From: Vallitaleaceae bacterium
GTDB taxonomy: Bacteria > Bacillota > Clostridia > Lachnospirales > Vallitaleaceae
Assembly (NCBI GenBank): GCA_028277605.1
Contig: JANQFZ010000060.1
Location: forward strand, 1-36,759
Length of the DNA: 36,759 nt
Direction: 5' to 3'
The position numbers were made by a program, and so were the translations under genes. How positions within the stretch are numbered: the stretch's first letter is position 1; each line of letters opens with the position of its first letter. This document shows positions 17,073 to 24,724 of the stretch, piece after piece. Under the pieces are notes generated by a model. That model had not been told where the DNA came from. It saw nothing but the letters and a program-made list of their open reading frames with translations, and ran no database searches.

Positions 17073-17116
17073 GCAATACCCTCTTTACAGAAAATAATTA
17101 TCTGGGAAGTGAACCT

Positions 17117-17938
17117 ATGAAAGGGTTAATTGTTAATATCCAACGGTATTCTCTCCAAGATGGAGATGGTATTCGTACGATCGTTTTTTTTAAAGGCTGT
17201 CCTCTAAGATGTCCTTGGTGTAGTAATCCTGAAAGTATTAGTTTTGAAATTGAAACCGTTAAAATTCTCTCTAAATGCATCCACTGCCCTGTCTGTAGCT
17301 ACGATGTTGATGAGTGTCCTTCAGGGGCTATGACAAGATTTGGTCAATATATGACGGTAGATGAAGTTATTCAAGAGGTTGTCAAGGATCAAATTTTTTA
17401 CGACACCTCAAACGGCGGGGTTACACTTTCAGGTGGAGAAGTTTTATCTCAATCTGCTTTTGCAAAGGAGCTTCTGATTGAATTAAAAAAATTAAACATC
17501 CATACAGCGATAGAAACCAGTGGACATGGAAGAACTCAAGCACTCCTTGACTTAGCCAATCACTTAGATTTAATTCTATTTGATCTAAAAATTATGGATA
17601 CCATAAAAGCTAAACAAATCATTCGAGCAGATACCACGTTAATTAACCATAACTTAAAGGCTTTAGTTCAATCAAAGAAAAAAGTTATCCCTAGGATACC
17701 ATTAATTCCCGGTTACACTTTGGATGATGAAAATATACATGCAATTATTCGCTTGGTAAAGTCCTTAGAATTAAAAGAGATTCATATCTTACCATTTCAT
17801 CAATATGGAAGCAATAAATATGAATTTTTAAATAAAGACTATAAGCTTAAGGATGTACCCGTCCCATCAGATAGTACAGTACAAGATGTTAAAGTAAAAA
17901 TGGAAAAAGAAGACCTTCATGTAACCATTGTACACTAA
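17117..17938 (+). CDS. Glycyl radical enzyme activase (radical SAM), single auxiliary cluster
   Basis: Iron-sulfur enzyme that uses S-adenosylmethionine to make the glycyl radical on its partner, the upstream gene. The radical SAM cluster motif is GCPLRCPWCSNPES (Cys28, Cys32, Cys35). The GGE motif is TLSGGEVLSQ, followed by the ETSGHG, DLILFDLKIMD and IPRIPLIPGYT blocks of this family. The ferredoxin-like insert holds only four cysteines (54, 57, 60, 67), enough for one [4Fe-4S] cluster, whereas most activases of C-O lyase GREs have eight. The protein is correspondingly short: 273 residues against about 290-300 for PflC and YbiY. The start has only a modest GGGAAGTG site, 44 bases after the GRE stop. 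Confidence 0.93.
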   Translation: MKGLIVNIQRYSLQDGDGIRTIVFFKGCPLRCPWCSNPESISFEIETVKILSKCIHCPVCSYDVDECPSGAMTRFGQYMTVDEVIQEVVKDQIFYDTSNGGVTLSGGEVLSQSAFAKELLIELKKLNIHTAIETSGHGRTQALLDLANHLDLILFDLKIMDTIKAKQIIRADTTLINHNLKALVQSKKKVIPRIPLIPGYTLDDENIHAIIRLVKSLELKEIHILPFHQYGSNKYEFLNKDYKLKDVPVPSDSTVQDVKVKMEKEDLHVTIVH

Positions 17939-17987
17939 AGCAATAGATAAGCAGTAGAGAAGCAGTAGGGACGGTTCCTTTTGCTTA
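17938..17987 (+). repeat. Three 11-bp direct repeats and REP-like GGGACGGTTCC core, copy 2
   Basis: Starting in the stop codon of the activase gene, three imperfect 11-base units follow directly: AAGCAATAGAT, AAGCAGTAGAG and AAGCAGTAGGG (17938-17970). The last runs into GGGACGGTTCCTTTTGCTTAC, which matches copy 1 at 5-45. The element fills most of the gap between the activase and reductase genes inside the operon. Confidence 0.7.
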
Positions 17988-18014
17988 CTAAAAAATGAGA
18001 AAGGAAAAGGTAAT

Positions 18015-18881
18015 ATGAAAAAGATTTTACTAACCGGTGGTAATGGATTTTTCTGTACAAGATTCAAAATTAGGCACGATAAAAAATATGAAATTCTTTC
18101 AACAGATTTACCAGAATTAGATGTTACAGATGAACAAGACGTTATAAAAACTTTTCGGGATTTTAATCCAGATTATGTCATTCATGCTGCTGCTATTGCA
18201 AGTACCGATTTTTGTAATAACCATCCAGAATTAGCTCACAAGGTAAATGTACAAGGTGCATTAAATGTAGCCAATGCTTGTAAAGATGTTCATGCAAAAA
18301 TGGTATTTATTAGTACAGAGCAAGTATTCAATGATAATGTGGAACCCGGTCCTTATACTGAGGAAATGACTCCCACTCCAAAGACTATGTATGGTAAAAA
18401 TAAGCTGGATGCAGAAGAACAGTTAAAACAAATGCTAGATGAACTCTGGATTTTAAGGTTTACTTGGCTCTTTGGATTTCCTGAAAAAGATTGTGGAATT
18501 AATCCAAATATACTTTGGAATACCCTATTAATTGCTTTACAGGGTAAAAAAACAAAAGTAACGTGTCATGAATACAGAGGGCTTACTTATGTCCATGAAT
18601 TAATCGATCAATTTACTAAAATATTCGATATTCCATACGGAACCTATCACATAGGCAGTCATAATGCTTTAAGTCGTTATGACATTACCTGTCACATCTT
18701 AAAGAACATGGGTCTAGAGGATAGAATCAAAGATCTAATAGAAAAAGATACCGAAAAATACAAAGCCAAGGCAAGAGATGTCCGCTTATGTACAGATAAA
18801 ATCAGACGGTACGGATTAACTTTTTGTGATTCTAAGGATGCAATTAAACACTGTATTGATACATTTAAATTTAAAATATAA
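18015..18881 (+). CDS. RmlD-like NAD(P)-dependent sugar reductase (extended SDR)
   Basis: Extended short-chain dehydrogenase/reductase of 288 residues, closest in pattern to the dTDP-4-dehydrorhamnose reductase (RmlD) group. It shows the nucleotide-binding start KKILLTGGNGFFCTRF, an acidic LDVTDEQDV strand, the VIHAAAIAS segment, the active-site STEQVF with its Thr/Ser, and YGKNKLDAE (YxxxK). The glycine motif ends in Cys where GxxGxxG normally has the third Gly; the effect on cofactor binding is unclear. No nucleotide-sugar genes are nearby, so a rhamnose role is unlikely. Its place between the activase and the aldolase suggests a reaction on the same sugar or on the aldolase product. AAAGGAAAAGG precedes the ATG. 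Confidence 0.82.
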   Translation: MKKILLTGGNGFFCTRFKIRHDKKYEILSTDLPELDVTDEQDVIKTFRDFNPDYVIHAAAIASTDFCNNHPELAHKVNVQGALNVANACKDVHAKMVFISTEQVFNDNVEPGPYTEEMTPTPKTMYGKNKLDAEEQLKQMLDELWILRFTWLFGFPEKDCGINPNILWNTLLIALQGKKTKVTCHEYRGLTYVHELIDQFTKIFDIPYGTYHIGSHNALSRYDITCHILKNMGLEDRIKDLIEKDTEKYKAKARDVRLCTDKIRRYGLTFCDSKDAIKHCIDTFKFKI

Positions 18882-18895
18882 AAGGAGAGATTTAT

Positions 18896-19576
18896 ATGCT
18901 TTACTTATTAGACACTGCCAATCTGGAAGCCATCAAAAAAGCCTACAACTTTTATCCCATGGATGGGGTTACAACCAACCCAACCCTAGTATCCAAAGAA
19001 AAAAGAGAATTTTTATCTATTTTAAAGGATATTCGTAAAATCATTGGTTCAGAATCTATGCTTCATGTACAGGCAGTCAGCTTGACTGCTGAGAAAATGG
19101 TTGAAGAAGCTTTTTATCTTAATGAAGTGATAGGAGGAAATCTATATGTTAAAATACCCGTTATTCCTGAAGGTATAAAAGCTATAAAACTTCTTAAATC
19201 TAAAGGAATAAAAACAACTGCAACTGCTATATTTACAGCAGGACAGGCACTTATGGCAGCTATTGCTGGTGCTCAATTTGTTGCTCCCTATGTAAATAGA
19301 ATTGATAATATCAGTGGTGATGGTGTTGGTGTCGTGGCTGAGATTGTTCAATTATTTGAGCTTCATAATCAAGATGCAAAAGTACTTGCTGCTTCATTTA
19401 AAAATGTCCAACAAGTACATACTGTGTCGTTATCAGGTGCTCACTCCATTACTGTGAATCCTGAAATAATGGATAAAATGCTTGAACATCCTTTAACGGA
19501 TTGGAGTGTTAACCAGTTTATAACAGATTGGGAAGGCATCTATGGTAAAAAAATGACAACTTTAGATGTGAAGTAA
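18896..19576 (+). CDS. fsa: Fructose-6-phosphate aldolase-type transaldolase
   Basis: Class I aldolase of the small transaldolase family, 226 residues. The Schiff-base Lys86 lies in LYVKIPVIPEG. Two positions separate Fsa from transaldolase: Gln59 (in LHVQAVS) and Tyr132 (in APYVNRID). Both have the Fsa residue, so direct cleavage of a 1-deoxy- or 1-hydroxy-ketose phosphate to glyceraldehyde 3-phosphate and hydroxyacetone or dihydroxyacetone is more likely than dihydroxyacetone transfer. Other shared blocks are GVTTNPTL, GIKTTATAIFTAGQA and KVLAASFK. It starts 15 bases after the reductase with AAAAGGAGAG upstream and is followed by HPr. E. coli fsaA and fsaB are likewise next to GRE genes ybiW and pflD. 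Confidence 0.88.
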   Translation: MLYLLDTANLEAIKKAYNFYPMDGVTTNPTLVSKEKREFLSILKDIRKIIGSESMLHVQAVSLTAEKMVEEAFYLNEVIGGNLYVKIPVIPEGIKAIKLLKSKGIKTTATAIFTAGQALMAAIAGAQFVAPYVNRIDNISGDGVGVVAEIVQLFELHNQDAKVLAASFKNVQQVHTVSLSGAHSITVNPEIMDKMLEHPLTDWSVNQFITDWEGIYGKKMTTLDVK

Positions 19577-19618
19577 AATGTTGGATAATAACATAATAAG
19601 AAAGGAAGAAAAAATCCA

Positions 19619-19882
19619 ATGCAACAAACTGTAACTGTATTAAATGAATCCGGTCTACACGCTAGACCAGCAGGCATGTTTGTAAAGACTGCCTCAAAAT
19701 TTAAATCTGATATTAATATCATTTGTAATGAGTCAGCTTATAATGCAAAGTCCATTATGAATGTACTTAGTCTTGGTATTTCAAAAGGCACTGATATCAT
19801 AATCTCTTCTGATGGAGAGGATGAAAAAGAGGCTATGGAAGCTTTAGTTTCATTAGTTAATTCTAGATTTGGTGAAGAATAA
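19619..19882 (+). CDS. HPr-family phosphocarrier protein
   Basis: Small PTS protein of 87 residues carrying phosphate from Enzyme I to EIIA components. The active His14 lies in SGLHARPAGMFV and the regulatory serine, Ser45, in NAKSIMNVLSLG. Both sites are kept, so phosphorylation by HPr kinase and a role in catabolite control are possible. It is the last gene of the GRE operon, 42 bases after the aldolase, with AAGGAAG upstream, and is followed by a strong terminator. A second, dedicated HPr within a catabolic operon suggests that the cognate PTS is the fructose-type system at 7913-9864, also supplied by this locus. It might instead be the cell's only HPr. Confidence 0.93.
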   Translation: MQQTVTVLNESGLHARPAGMFVKTASKFKSDINIICNESAYNAKSIMNVLSLGISKGTDIIISSDGEDEKEAMEALVSLVNSRFGEE

Positions 19883-19890
19883 AGTTAGTT

Positions 19891-19939
19891 AAAATCGTCT
19901 ACCTTGAGTTGACTCATCAGCTCAGATAGACGATTTTTT
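19891..19939 (+). terminator. Terminator of the glycyl radical enzyme operon
   Basis: Arms AAAATCGTCTA (19891-19901) and TAGACGATTTT (19927-19937) form an 11-bp stem, with a small inner TGAG/CTCA stem, ending in a T run. It lies nine bases after the HPr stop. Confidence 0.85.
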
Positions 19940-20011
19940 AGTGTACATATTTTTATGGTCATAGCAATTCATTATGATATTTATCCATTATTATTCAATT
20001 AAGAATTACAT

Positions 20012-22084
20012 CTATCCATTTTTCTTGTCTTCAATTACTTTTTTAGAAACATCATTAGGAGCTTCCTCGTAGCGGTTAAATGCTTGTGTAAAGAGTCCTC
20101 TGCCTTGTGTCATAGAACGTAAGTCTGTGGAATACCCATACATCTCGGACAAAGGTACCTCAGCGATGATTTCTTGCTTACCTTTAACTGGATTCATTCC
20201 TAATACTCGACCACGACGTTTATTTAAGTCTCCCATAATGTCACCCATGTATTCATCTGGTACGGTTACCTTGACATCTACAATTGGTTCTAACAGTGTT
20301 GGACCTGCTTCAAGCATACCTTTTTTAAAGGCCACAGTCGTTGCTATTTTGAACGCCATTTCAGAAGAGTCAACTGGATGATACGATCCATCAACCAAAG
20401 TAGCTTTAATACCTACCACTGGATAACCTGCTAAAACACCGCGTCTAACAGATTCCTGTAATCCCTTTTCTACAGCAGGAAAATAATTTCTTGGTACAGA
20501 GCCACCGAATATTTTTTCTTCAAATATAAATGGTTTTTCTCTATCTCCAGAAGGCTCAAATTCTATATGAACATCACCATATTGTCCATGTCCACCAGAT
20601 TGTTTCTTATGCTTGCCTTGAACTTTAACCTTTTTCTTAATTGTTTCTCTATAGGGAACTTTGGGTTTTTTCAGTTCAACTCCTACATTAAACTTGGCAT
20701 CTAACTTACTGACTATAACATCTAGATGCTGACCACCCACTCCATACAAAAGCTCTTGATGATTTTCATGATCCATAACAAACTTAATGGTTGGATCTTC
20801 TTCCATCAGTCTATGAAGCCCAGATGAAATTTTGTCCTCATCTCCTTTACTCTTAGTTACTACTGCTCGAACAGCAAGTGATTCAGGAAAATCAATGCCT
20901 TGTAGTTGAACGGGTCTACCTTTTTCACATAGTGTATCTCCAGTACTTGTTTTTGACAGCTTTGCTACTGCTCCAATATCACCAGCTCTAATTTCAGGGA
21001 CTTCGATTTGTTCCTTACCACGTAAGACATAAATATGTGAAATTCTTTCTGTCTCATCCTTATTGACATTTAAAACATGTGAATCTGCTTTTAAAACACC
21101 AGAATAAACTCTAAATAACGATAACCTTCCAATATATGGGTCAACTATGGTCTTAAAAACAAAAACACTTAATGGTTCAGATTGGTTACAAACAACCTCA
21201 ACACTTTCGTCTGTATGAGGTTTCGTGCCATTAACACTTGAATTCTTTTCATTAGGTGAAGGCATATATTTAATTATTGCATCTAATAATCCCTTAACTC
21301 CAGCATTATTAAGACCTGAACCACATAATACAGGAACAATAGAACCATCCATGACTCCTCTATGCAAAGCCCCTCGTATTTCATCAGGCGTAAATTCTTC
21401 TCCATCAAAGTATTTCTCCATTAACGCTTCATCACTCTCAGCAACAGCTTCTACTATCATTTCTCTAACAGGTTCAATCTCATTTTGTAAATCATCTGGT
21501 ATAGGGCATTCTTCTACATGATCTTTGACATACCTTCTGCCTTTCATTTTTACAACATTAACATATCCAGCAAAGTTTTCACCTTCACGTATAGGAACTT
21601 GAAATGGAGCAATACATTTGCCGAAAGAAGTCTTTAGCTGTTCTAACACTTTGCTAAAACTTGCTCGATCGTCATCCATATCCGTTACAAAAACAATTCT
21701 TGGAATATTCAATTCATCTGCATACTCCCACACTTTCTCTGTTCCCACTTCTATTCCTGAACGACCAGAAACAACTATAACTGCACTATCAGCAACTCTA
21801 ACGCCTTCTTTAACTTCTCCCACAAAGTCGAAATACCCAGGTGTATCTAAAAAATTGATTTTAATATTCTCCCACTCAATTGGAACAGAAGATGTATTGA
21901 TGGAAAACTGTCTTTTGATTTCTTGTTTATCAAAGTCACTTATTGTATTGCCTTCTTCAACCTTTCCTTGTCTCTTAGTAATCCCTGCCACATGTGCCAT
22001 AGCTTCTGCTAAAGTTGTTTTTCCGCTACCACCATGACCTAATAGTACGACGTTACGGATTTGTTCTGAAGAATAGAGTTTCAT
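20012..22084 (-). CDS. Elongation factor G-like GTPase (FusA2 type)
   Basis: Translational GTPase paralogue of 690 residues with all five EF-G domains. The P-loop is GHGGSGKTT (residues 16-24). Switch II reads DTPGYFDF, with Tyr84 where canonical EF-G has the catalytic His. The G4 motif is TDMD (134-137), not NKMD, so guanine specificity or nucleotide turnover may differ. DTPGY and an altered G4 also occur in mycobacterial FusA2, a paralogue reported to lack normal translocase activity, so this is probably a second EF-G-like factor and not the housekeeping one. No str-operon neighbours (rpsL, rpsG, tuf) are present. Start ATG 22084 was chosen because GGGGGAA lies six bases upstream; an ATG six codons earlier has no site. 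It stands alone on the minus strand. Confidence 0.9.
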   Translation of the reverse strand: MKLYSSEQIRNVVLLGHGGSGKTTLAEAMAHVAGITKRQGKVEEGNTISDFDKQEIKRQFSINTSSVPIEWENIKINFLDTPGYFDFVGEVKEGVRVADSAVIVVSGRSGIEVGTEKVWEYADELNIPRIVFVTDMDDDRASFSKVLEQLKTSFGKCIAPFQVPIREGENFAGYVNVVKMKGRRYVKDHVEECPIPDDLQNEIEPVREMIVEAVAESDEALMEKYFDGEEFTPDEIRGALHRGVMDGSIVPVLCGSGLNNAGVKGLLDAIIKYMPSPNEKNSSVNGTKPHTDESVEVVCNQSEPLSVFVFKTIVDPYIGRLSLFRVYSGVLKADSHVLNVNKDETERISHIYVLRGKEQIEVPEIRAGDIGAVAKLSKTSTGDTLCEKGRPVQLQGIDFPESLAVRAVVTKSKGDEDKISSGLHRLMEEDPTIKFVMDHENHQELLYGVGGQHLDVIVSKLDAKFNVGVELKKPKVPYRETIKKKVKVQGKHKKQSGGHGQYGDVHIEFEPSGDREKPFIFEEKIFGGSVPRNYFPAVEKGLQESVRRGVLAGYPVVGIKATLVDGSYHPVDSSEMAFKIATTVAFKKGMLEAGPTLLEPIVDVKVTVPDEYMGDIMGDLNKRRGRVLGMNPVKGKQEIIAEVPLSEMYGYSTDLRSMTQGRGLFTQAFNRYEEAPNDVSKKVIEDKKNG

Positions 22085-22131
22085 AGGTATTCCCCCAATC
22101 ATTGTAATAGTATTTGCTTAATAAAACCCAA

Positions 22132-22152
22132 ACTTTAATTAATGATTAAAGT
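22132..22152. promoter_or_regulatory. Inverted repeat in the leader of the EF-G-like gene
   Basis: Arms ACTTTAAT and ATTAAAGT with a five-base loop. It lies just downstream of the predicted start of transcription of the EF-G-like gene and could be an operator or a 5' mRNA hairpin. Confidence 0.4.
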
Positions 22153-22165
22153 CGTTATAATAATT

Positions 22166-22194
22166 ATTCTACTAAAATCATTAAAATCCTTCAA
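22166..22194 (-). promoter_or_regulatory. Likely promoter of the EF-G-like gene
   Basis: On the minus strand TTGAAG (22194-22189) and TAGAAT (22171-22166) are 17 bases apart, giving a start near 22159 and a leader of about 75 bases. Confidence 0.45.
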
Positions 22195-22295
22195 TAATAT
22201 CTCAATATGTTTTCTATTTTTATTTATTTTGCACAACATTACAGATGCCTATCCACTATGTGGGCAATCTTTTGACACTTTAACACTTCATACTG

Positions 22296-22324
22296 TTGAC
22301 ATGGCTTTTTTATAAGTGTACAAT
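22296..22324 (+). promoter_or_regulatory. Sigma-A promoter of the hisC-aro operon
   Basis: TTGACA (22296-22301), a 17-base spacer, and TACAAT (22319-22324). It is a near-consensus promoter about 200 bases upstream of hisC. Confidence 0.75.
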
Positions 22325-22329
22325 GTAAC

Positions 22330-22527
22330 AAACATGTTTTTTTAATTCTATTTTATAAAAAAAACAGCTTTTTTATACATAATTGTTAAGATCTATGAGC
22401 ATCACTAGTTCTGTAATTAGACTATTCAAGGCGATATTTAAAACCCGTTGTTATAATCTTAAAAAGGGTTAATCATAAGACTATAGTATGTTTTTTTTCT
22501 ATAAAAATTCCAAAGGAGATAGAATGT
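22330..22527 (+). other. Long 5' leader of the hisC-aro operon
   Basis: About 200 transcribed, AT-rich bases lie between the promoter and hisC, ending in AAAGGAG before the ATG. A weak hairpin, AACCC (22442-22446) with GGGTT (22466-22470), and a later T run at 22491-22498 could form an attenuator. No T-box sequence and no leader peptide rich in His, Phe, Tyr or Trp was found. Function not determined. Confidence 0.35.
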
Positions 22528-23610
22528 ATGATTACTTGTCGTAAAGAAATCAACGCATTAAAAGCATATGTACCAGGCAAACCTATTGATGATGCAAAGA
22601 AAGAATACGGACTAGAAGAAGTCATTAAACTAGCATCTAATGAAAATCCAATTGGTTGTTCACCTAAGGCTATAGAAGCTGCTAAAAAATCATTGGAAAC
22701 TGCCTCTGTTTATCCAGATGGTAATTGTACACTTTTGCGTCAGTGTTTAGCTAATAAGCTAAATGTTACTGAAGACAGTCTTGTTTTTGGTGCAGGTTCA
22801 GATGAAGTTATTTCTCTAATAGCCACAACGTTTGTAGGACAGGGGGATGAGGCAATTACCTGTACGCCTACCTTTTCACAGTATGCGTCTGCTGTACGTC
22901 AAATTGGTGGTAAAATGATTGAAGTTCCTCTGGTTAATCATACCTATGATTTAGATGGTTTACTAGACAAAATCACAGATAAAACAAAAGCACTCTTTAT
23001 TTCTAATCCTAATAACCCTACAGGAACCATCATAACCGCCAAGCAGCAATTGGATTTTATAAGTAAAGTACCTAAAGATGTTTTAATTGTCTTTGATGAA
23101 GCTTATAATGAATATATTGATGATGACATCTATCCTGATACAATACCATTACTTCATAATTATGATAATATTATGATACTAAGAACCTTTTCTAAAATAT
23201 ATGGTCTTGCGTCGTTTAGAATTGGTTATGGTATTGCAAAACCAGAGCTTATTGAATTAATAAATCGAGTAAGAGGGCCATTTAATGTAACCACCTCTGC
23301 TCAAGCCGCAGCATTAGCCAGTATCGAAGATAATCATTTTAAAAAAACAACCGTAGCACTAAATGCTCAAGTTAAAGCTTTTACATATAAAAAATGTGAA
23401 GAACTAGGTTTAGATTATATTCCATCCTATGGTAATTTTTTAATGATTGATTTTAAAAAGCCTAGTCTGCCATTCTTTGAACAGCTTTTGAAAAAAGGCT
23501 TTATTGTTCGACCGGGATTTTATTTTGGTATGGACACATACCAAAGGGTAACGATCGGTACTATGGAACAAATGGAACGCTTTTTTAGAATTGTAAGTGA
23601 CCTTATATAA
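22528..23610 (+). CDS. hisC: Histidinol-phosphate / aromatic aminotransferase
   Basis: PLP-dependent class I/II aminotransferase of 360 residues, the usual HisC length. Motifs are LASNENPIGCSP at the N-terminus, SNPNNPTGT (159-167), DEAYNEY, and the PLP Lys223 in RTFSKIYGLASFRIGYG, with substrate-binding Arg231. HisC enzymes transfer the amino group between glutamate and imidazoleacetol phosphate, and many also transaminate phenylpyruvate and hydroxyphenylpyruvate. Here it heads a run of aromatic genes (aroF, tyrA, aroA) with no his gene present, so the main role is probably the last step of tyrosine and phenylalanine synthesis, perhaps shared with histidine synthesis. Confidence 0.9.
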   Translation: MITCRKEINALKAYVPGKPIDDAKKEYGLEEVIKLASNENPIGCSPKAIEAAKKSLETASVYPDGNCTLLRQCLANKLNVTEDSLVFGAGSDEVISLIATTFVGQGDEAITCTPTFSQYASAVRQIGGKMIEVPLVNHTYDLDGLLDKITDKTKALFISNPNNPTGTIITAKQQLDFISKVPKDVLIVFDEAYNEYIDDDIYPDTIPLLHNYDNIMILRTFSKIYGLASFRIGYGIAKPELIELINRVRGPFNVTTSAQAAALASIEDNHFKKTTVALNAQVKAFTYKKCEELGLDYIPSYGNFLMIDFKKPSLPFFEQLLKKGFIVRPGFYFGMDTYQRVTIGTMEQMERFFRIVSDLI

Positions 23611-23710
23611 TGTATAAGTCTTACTAAATACTTCTTATACTATTAAACTCTATCATATCAACCGAGCCTAAACCCTTGATTGATATGGCTAAGAAAGGAA
23701 GAACTGTCGT

Positions 23711-24724
23711 ATGATTATTGTAATGAAACCTAATGCAAATAAAAGTTCAGTTAAAGAAATTATAGATATAGTCGAGAATAAAGGGCTTCAAGTCCATTTA
23801 TCTGAAGGCTCTGAAGTAATCATAATAGGAGTTATTGGTGACAAGTCCAAGTTAGTCAACTCCAATCTAGAGCTATTGGAGGGTGTTGATAAAATTGTTC
23901 CTGTAACAGAATCTTATAAGTTAGCTAATAAAAAATTTAATGCAGAACCCTCTATTATTCAAGTCGGTAATGTCCAAATAGGTGGTAATAAACTTATCAT
24001 GATTGCTGGTCCATGTGCTATAGAAAGCGAAGAGCAAATCTATGAATCTGCTCGAGCAGTTAAGCAGGCAGGTGCCCAAATACTAAGAGGTGGTGCATAC
24101 AAACCTCGTACATCTCCCTATTCTTTTCAAGGATTAGGAGAAGAAGGACTCAAAATGATGGCAGCAGCAAAAAAAGAAACAGGTCTTGCAGCCGTTTGTG
24201 AAGTTACCAGCTTAGAAGCAGTTGAAACTGCAGTAAAATATGTAGATATGCTTCAAGTAGGAGCAAGAAATATGCAAAACTTCTATTTATTGAAAGAAGT
24301 CGGTAAAACCAATATACCCGTCATGCTAAAAAGAGGTCTCTCAGCAACCATAGATGAATGGCTTAATGCGGCTGAATATATTATGAGCGAAGGGAATAGT
24401 AATGTGATCTTGTGTGAAAGAGGCGTAAGAACCTTTGAAACTTCTACAAGAAACACATTAGACATCAGTGCCATACCCGTTATTAGAGAAAAAAGCCATC
24501 TACCTATTATCATTGACCCCAGCCATGCCTCTGGACGTAGAAGTTATATAGAACCCTTATCCAAGGCTTCAATTGCTGCTGGTGCAGATGGTCTAATGAT
24601 TGAAGTTCATCCAAATCCTGCAAATGCATTATCTGACGGACCCCAATCACTTACACCAAAAGCTTTTACTGCATTATGCGAAAATCTTAGACCTTATGGA
24701 AAACTCGCTGGAAAGGATTTCTAA
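23711..24724 (+). CDS. aroF: 3-deoxy-7-phosphoheptulonate synthase (DAHP synthase, type I beta)
   Basis: First enzyme of the shikimate pathway, joining phosphoenolpyruvate and erythrose 4-phosphate. The 337-residue protein has an N-terminal ferredoxin-like domain (about 1-70, MIIVMKPNAN to IVPVTESYKL) and a barrel with IAGPCAIES, GGAYKPRTSPYSFQG, GARNMQNF, KRG, and IIDPSHASGRR, including the metal-binding Cys in GPC, His in DPSH, and the later EVHPNP. The N-terminal domain resembles that of Thermotoga DAHP synthase and is expected to allow feedback inhibition by tyrosine or phenylalanine. AAAGGAAG precedes the ATG. Its stop overlaps the tyrA start by one base (TAATG). Confidence 0.93.
   Translation: MIIVMKPNANKSSVKEIIDIVENKGLQVHLSEGSEVIIIGVIGDKSKLVNSNLELLEGVDKIVPVTESYKLANKKFNAEPSIIQVGNVQIGGNKLIMIAGPCAIESEEQIYESARAVKQAGAQILRGGAYKPRTSPYSFQGLGEEGLKMMAAAKKETGLAAVCEVTSLEAVETAVKYVDMLQVGARNMQNFYLLKEVGKTNIPVMLKRGLSATIDEWLNAAEYIMSEGNSNVILCERGVRTFETSTRNTLDISAIPVIREKSHLPIIIDPSHASGRRSYIEPLSKASIAAGADGLMIEVHPNPANALSDGPQSLTPKAFTALCENLRPYGKLAGKDF

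Noticed and set aside
18015..18881. dTDP-rhamnose synthesis gene
   Set aside because: The RmlD-like fold is clear, but no rmlA, rmlB or rmlC or glycosyltransferase is nearby, and the gene lies in a catabolic GRE operon.
18896..19576. Annotation of the aldolase as a true transaldolase
   Set aside because: Gln59 and Tyr132 are the Fsa residues at the two positions that separate the activities, and the operon context favours direct aldol cleavage. A residual transaldolase activity is not excluded.
22330..22527. T-box riboswitch in the hisC leader
   Set aside because: The conserved T-box sequence (AGGGTGGNACCGCG) and stem I motifs are absent.
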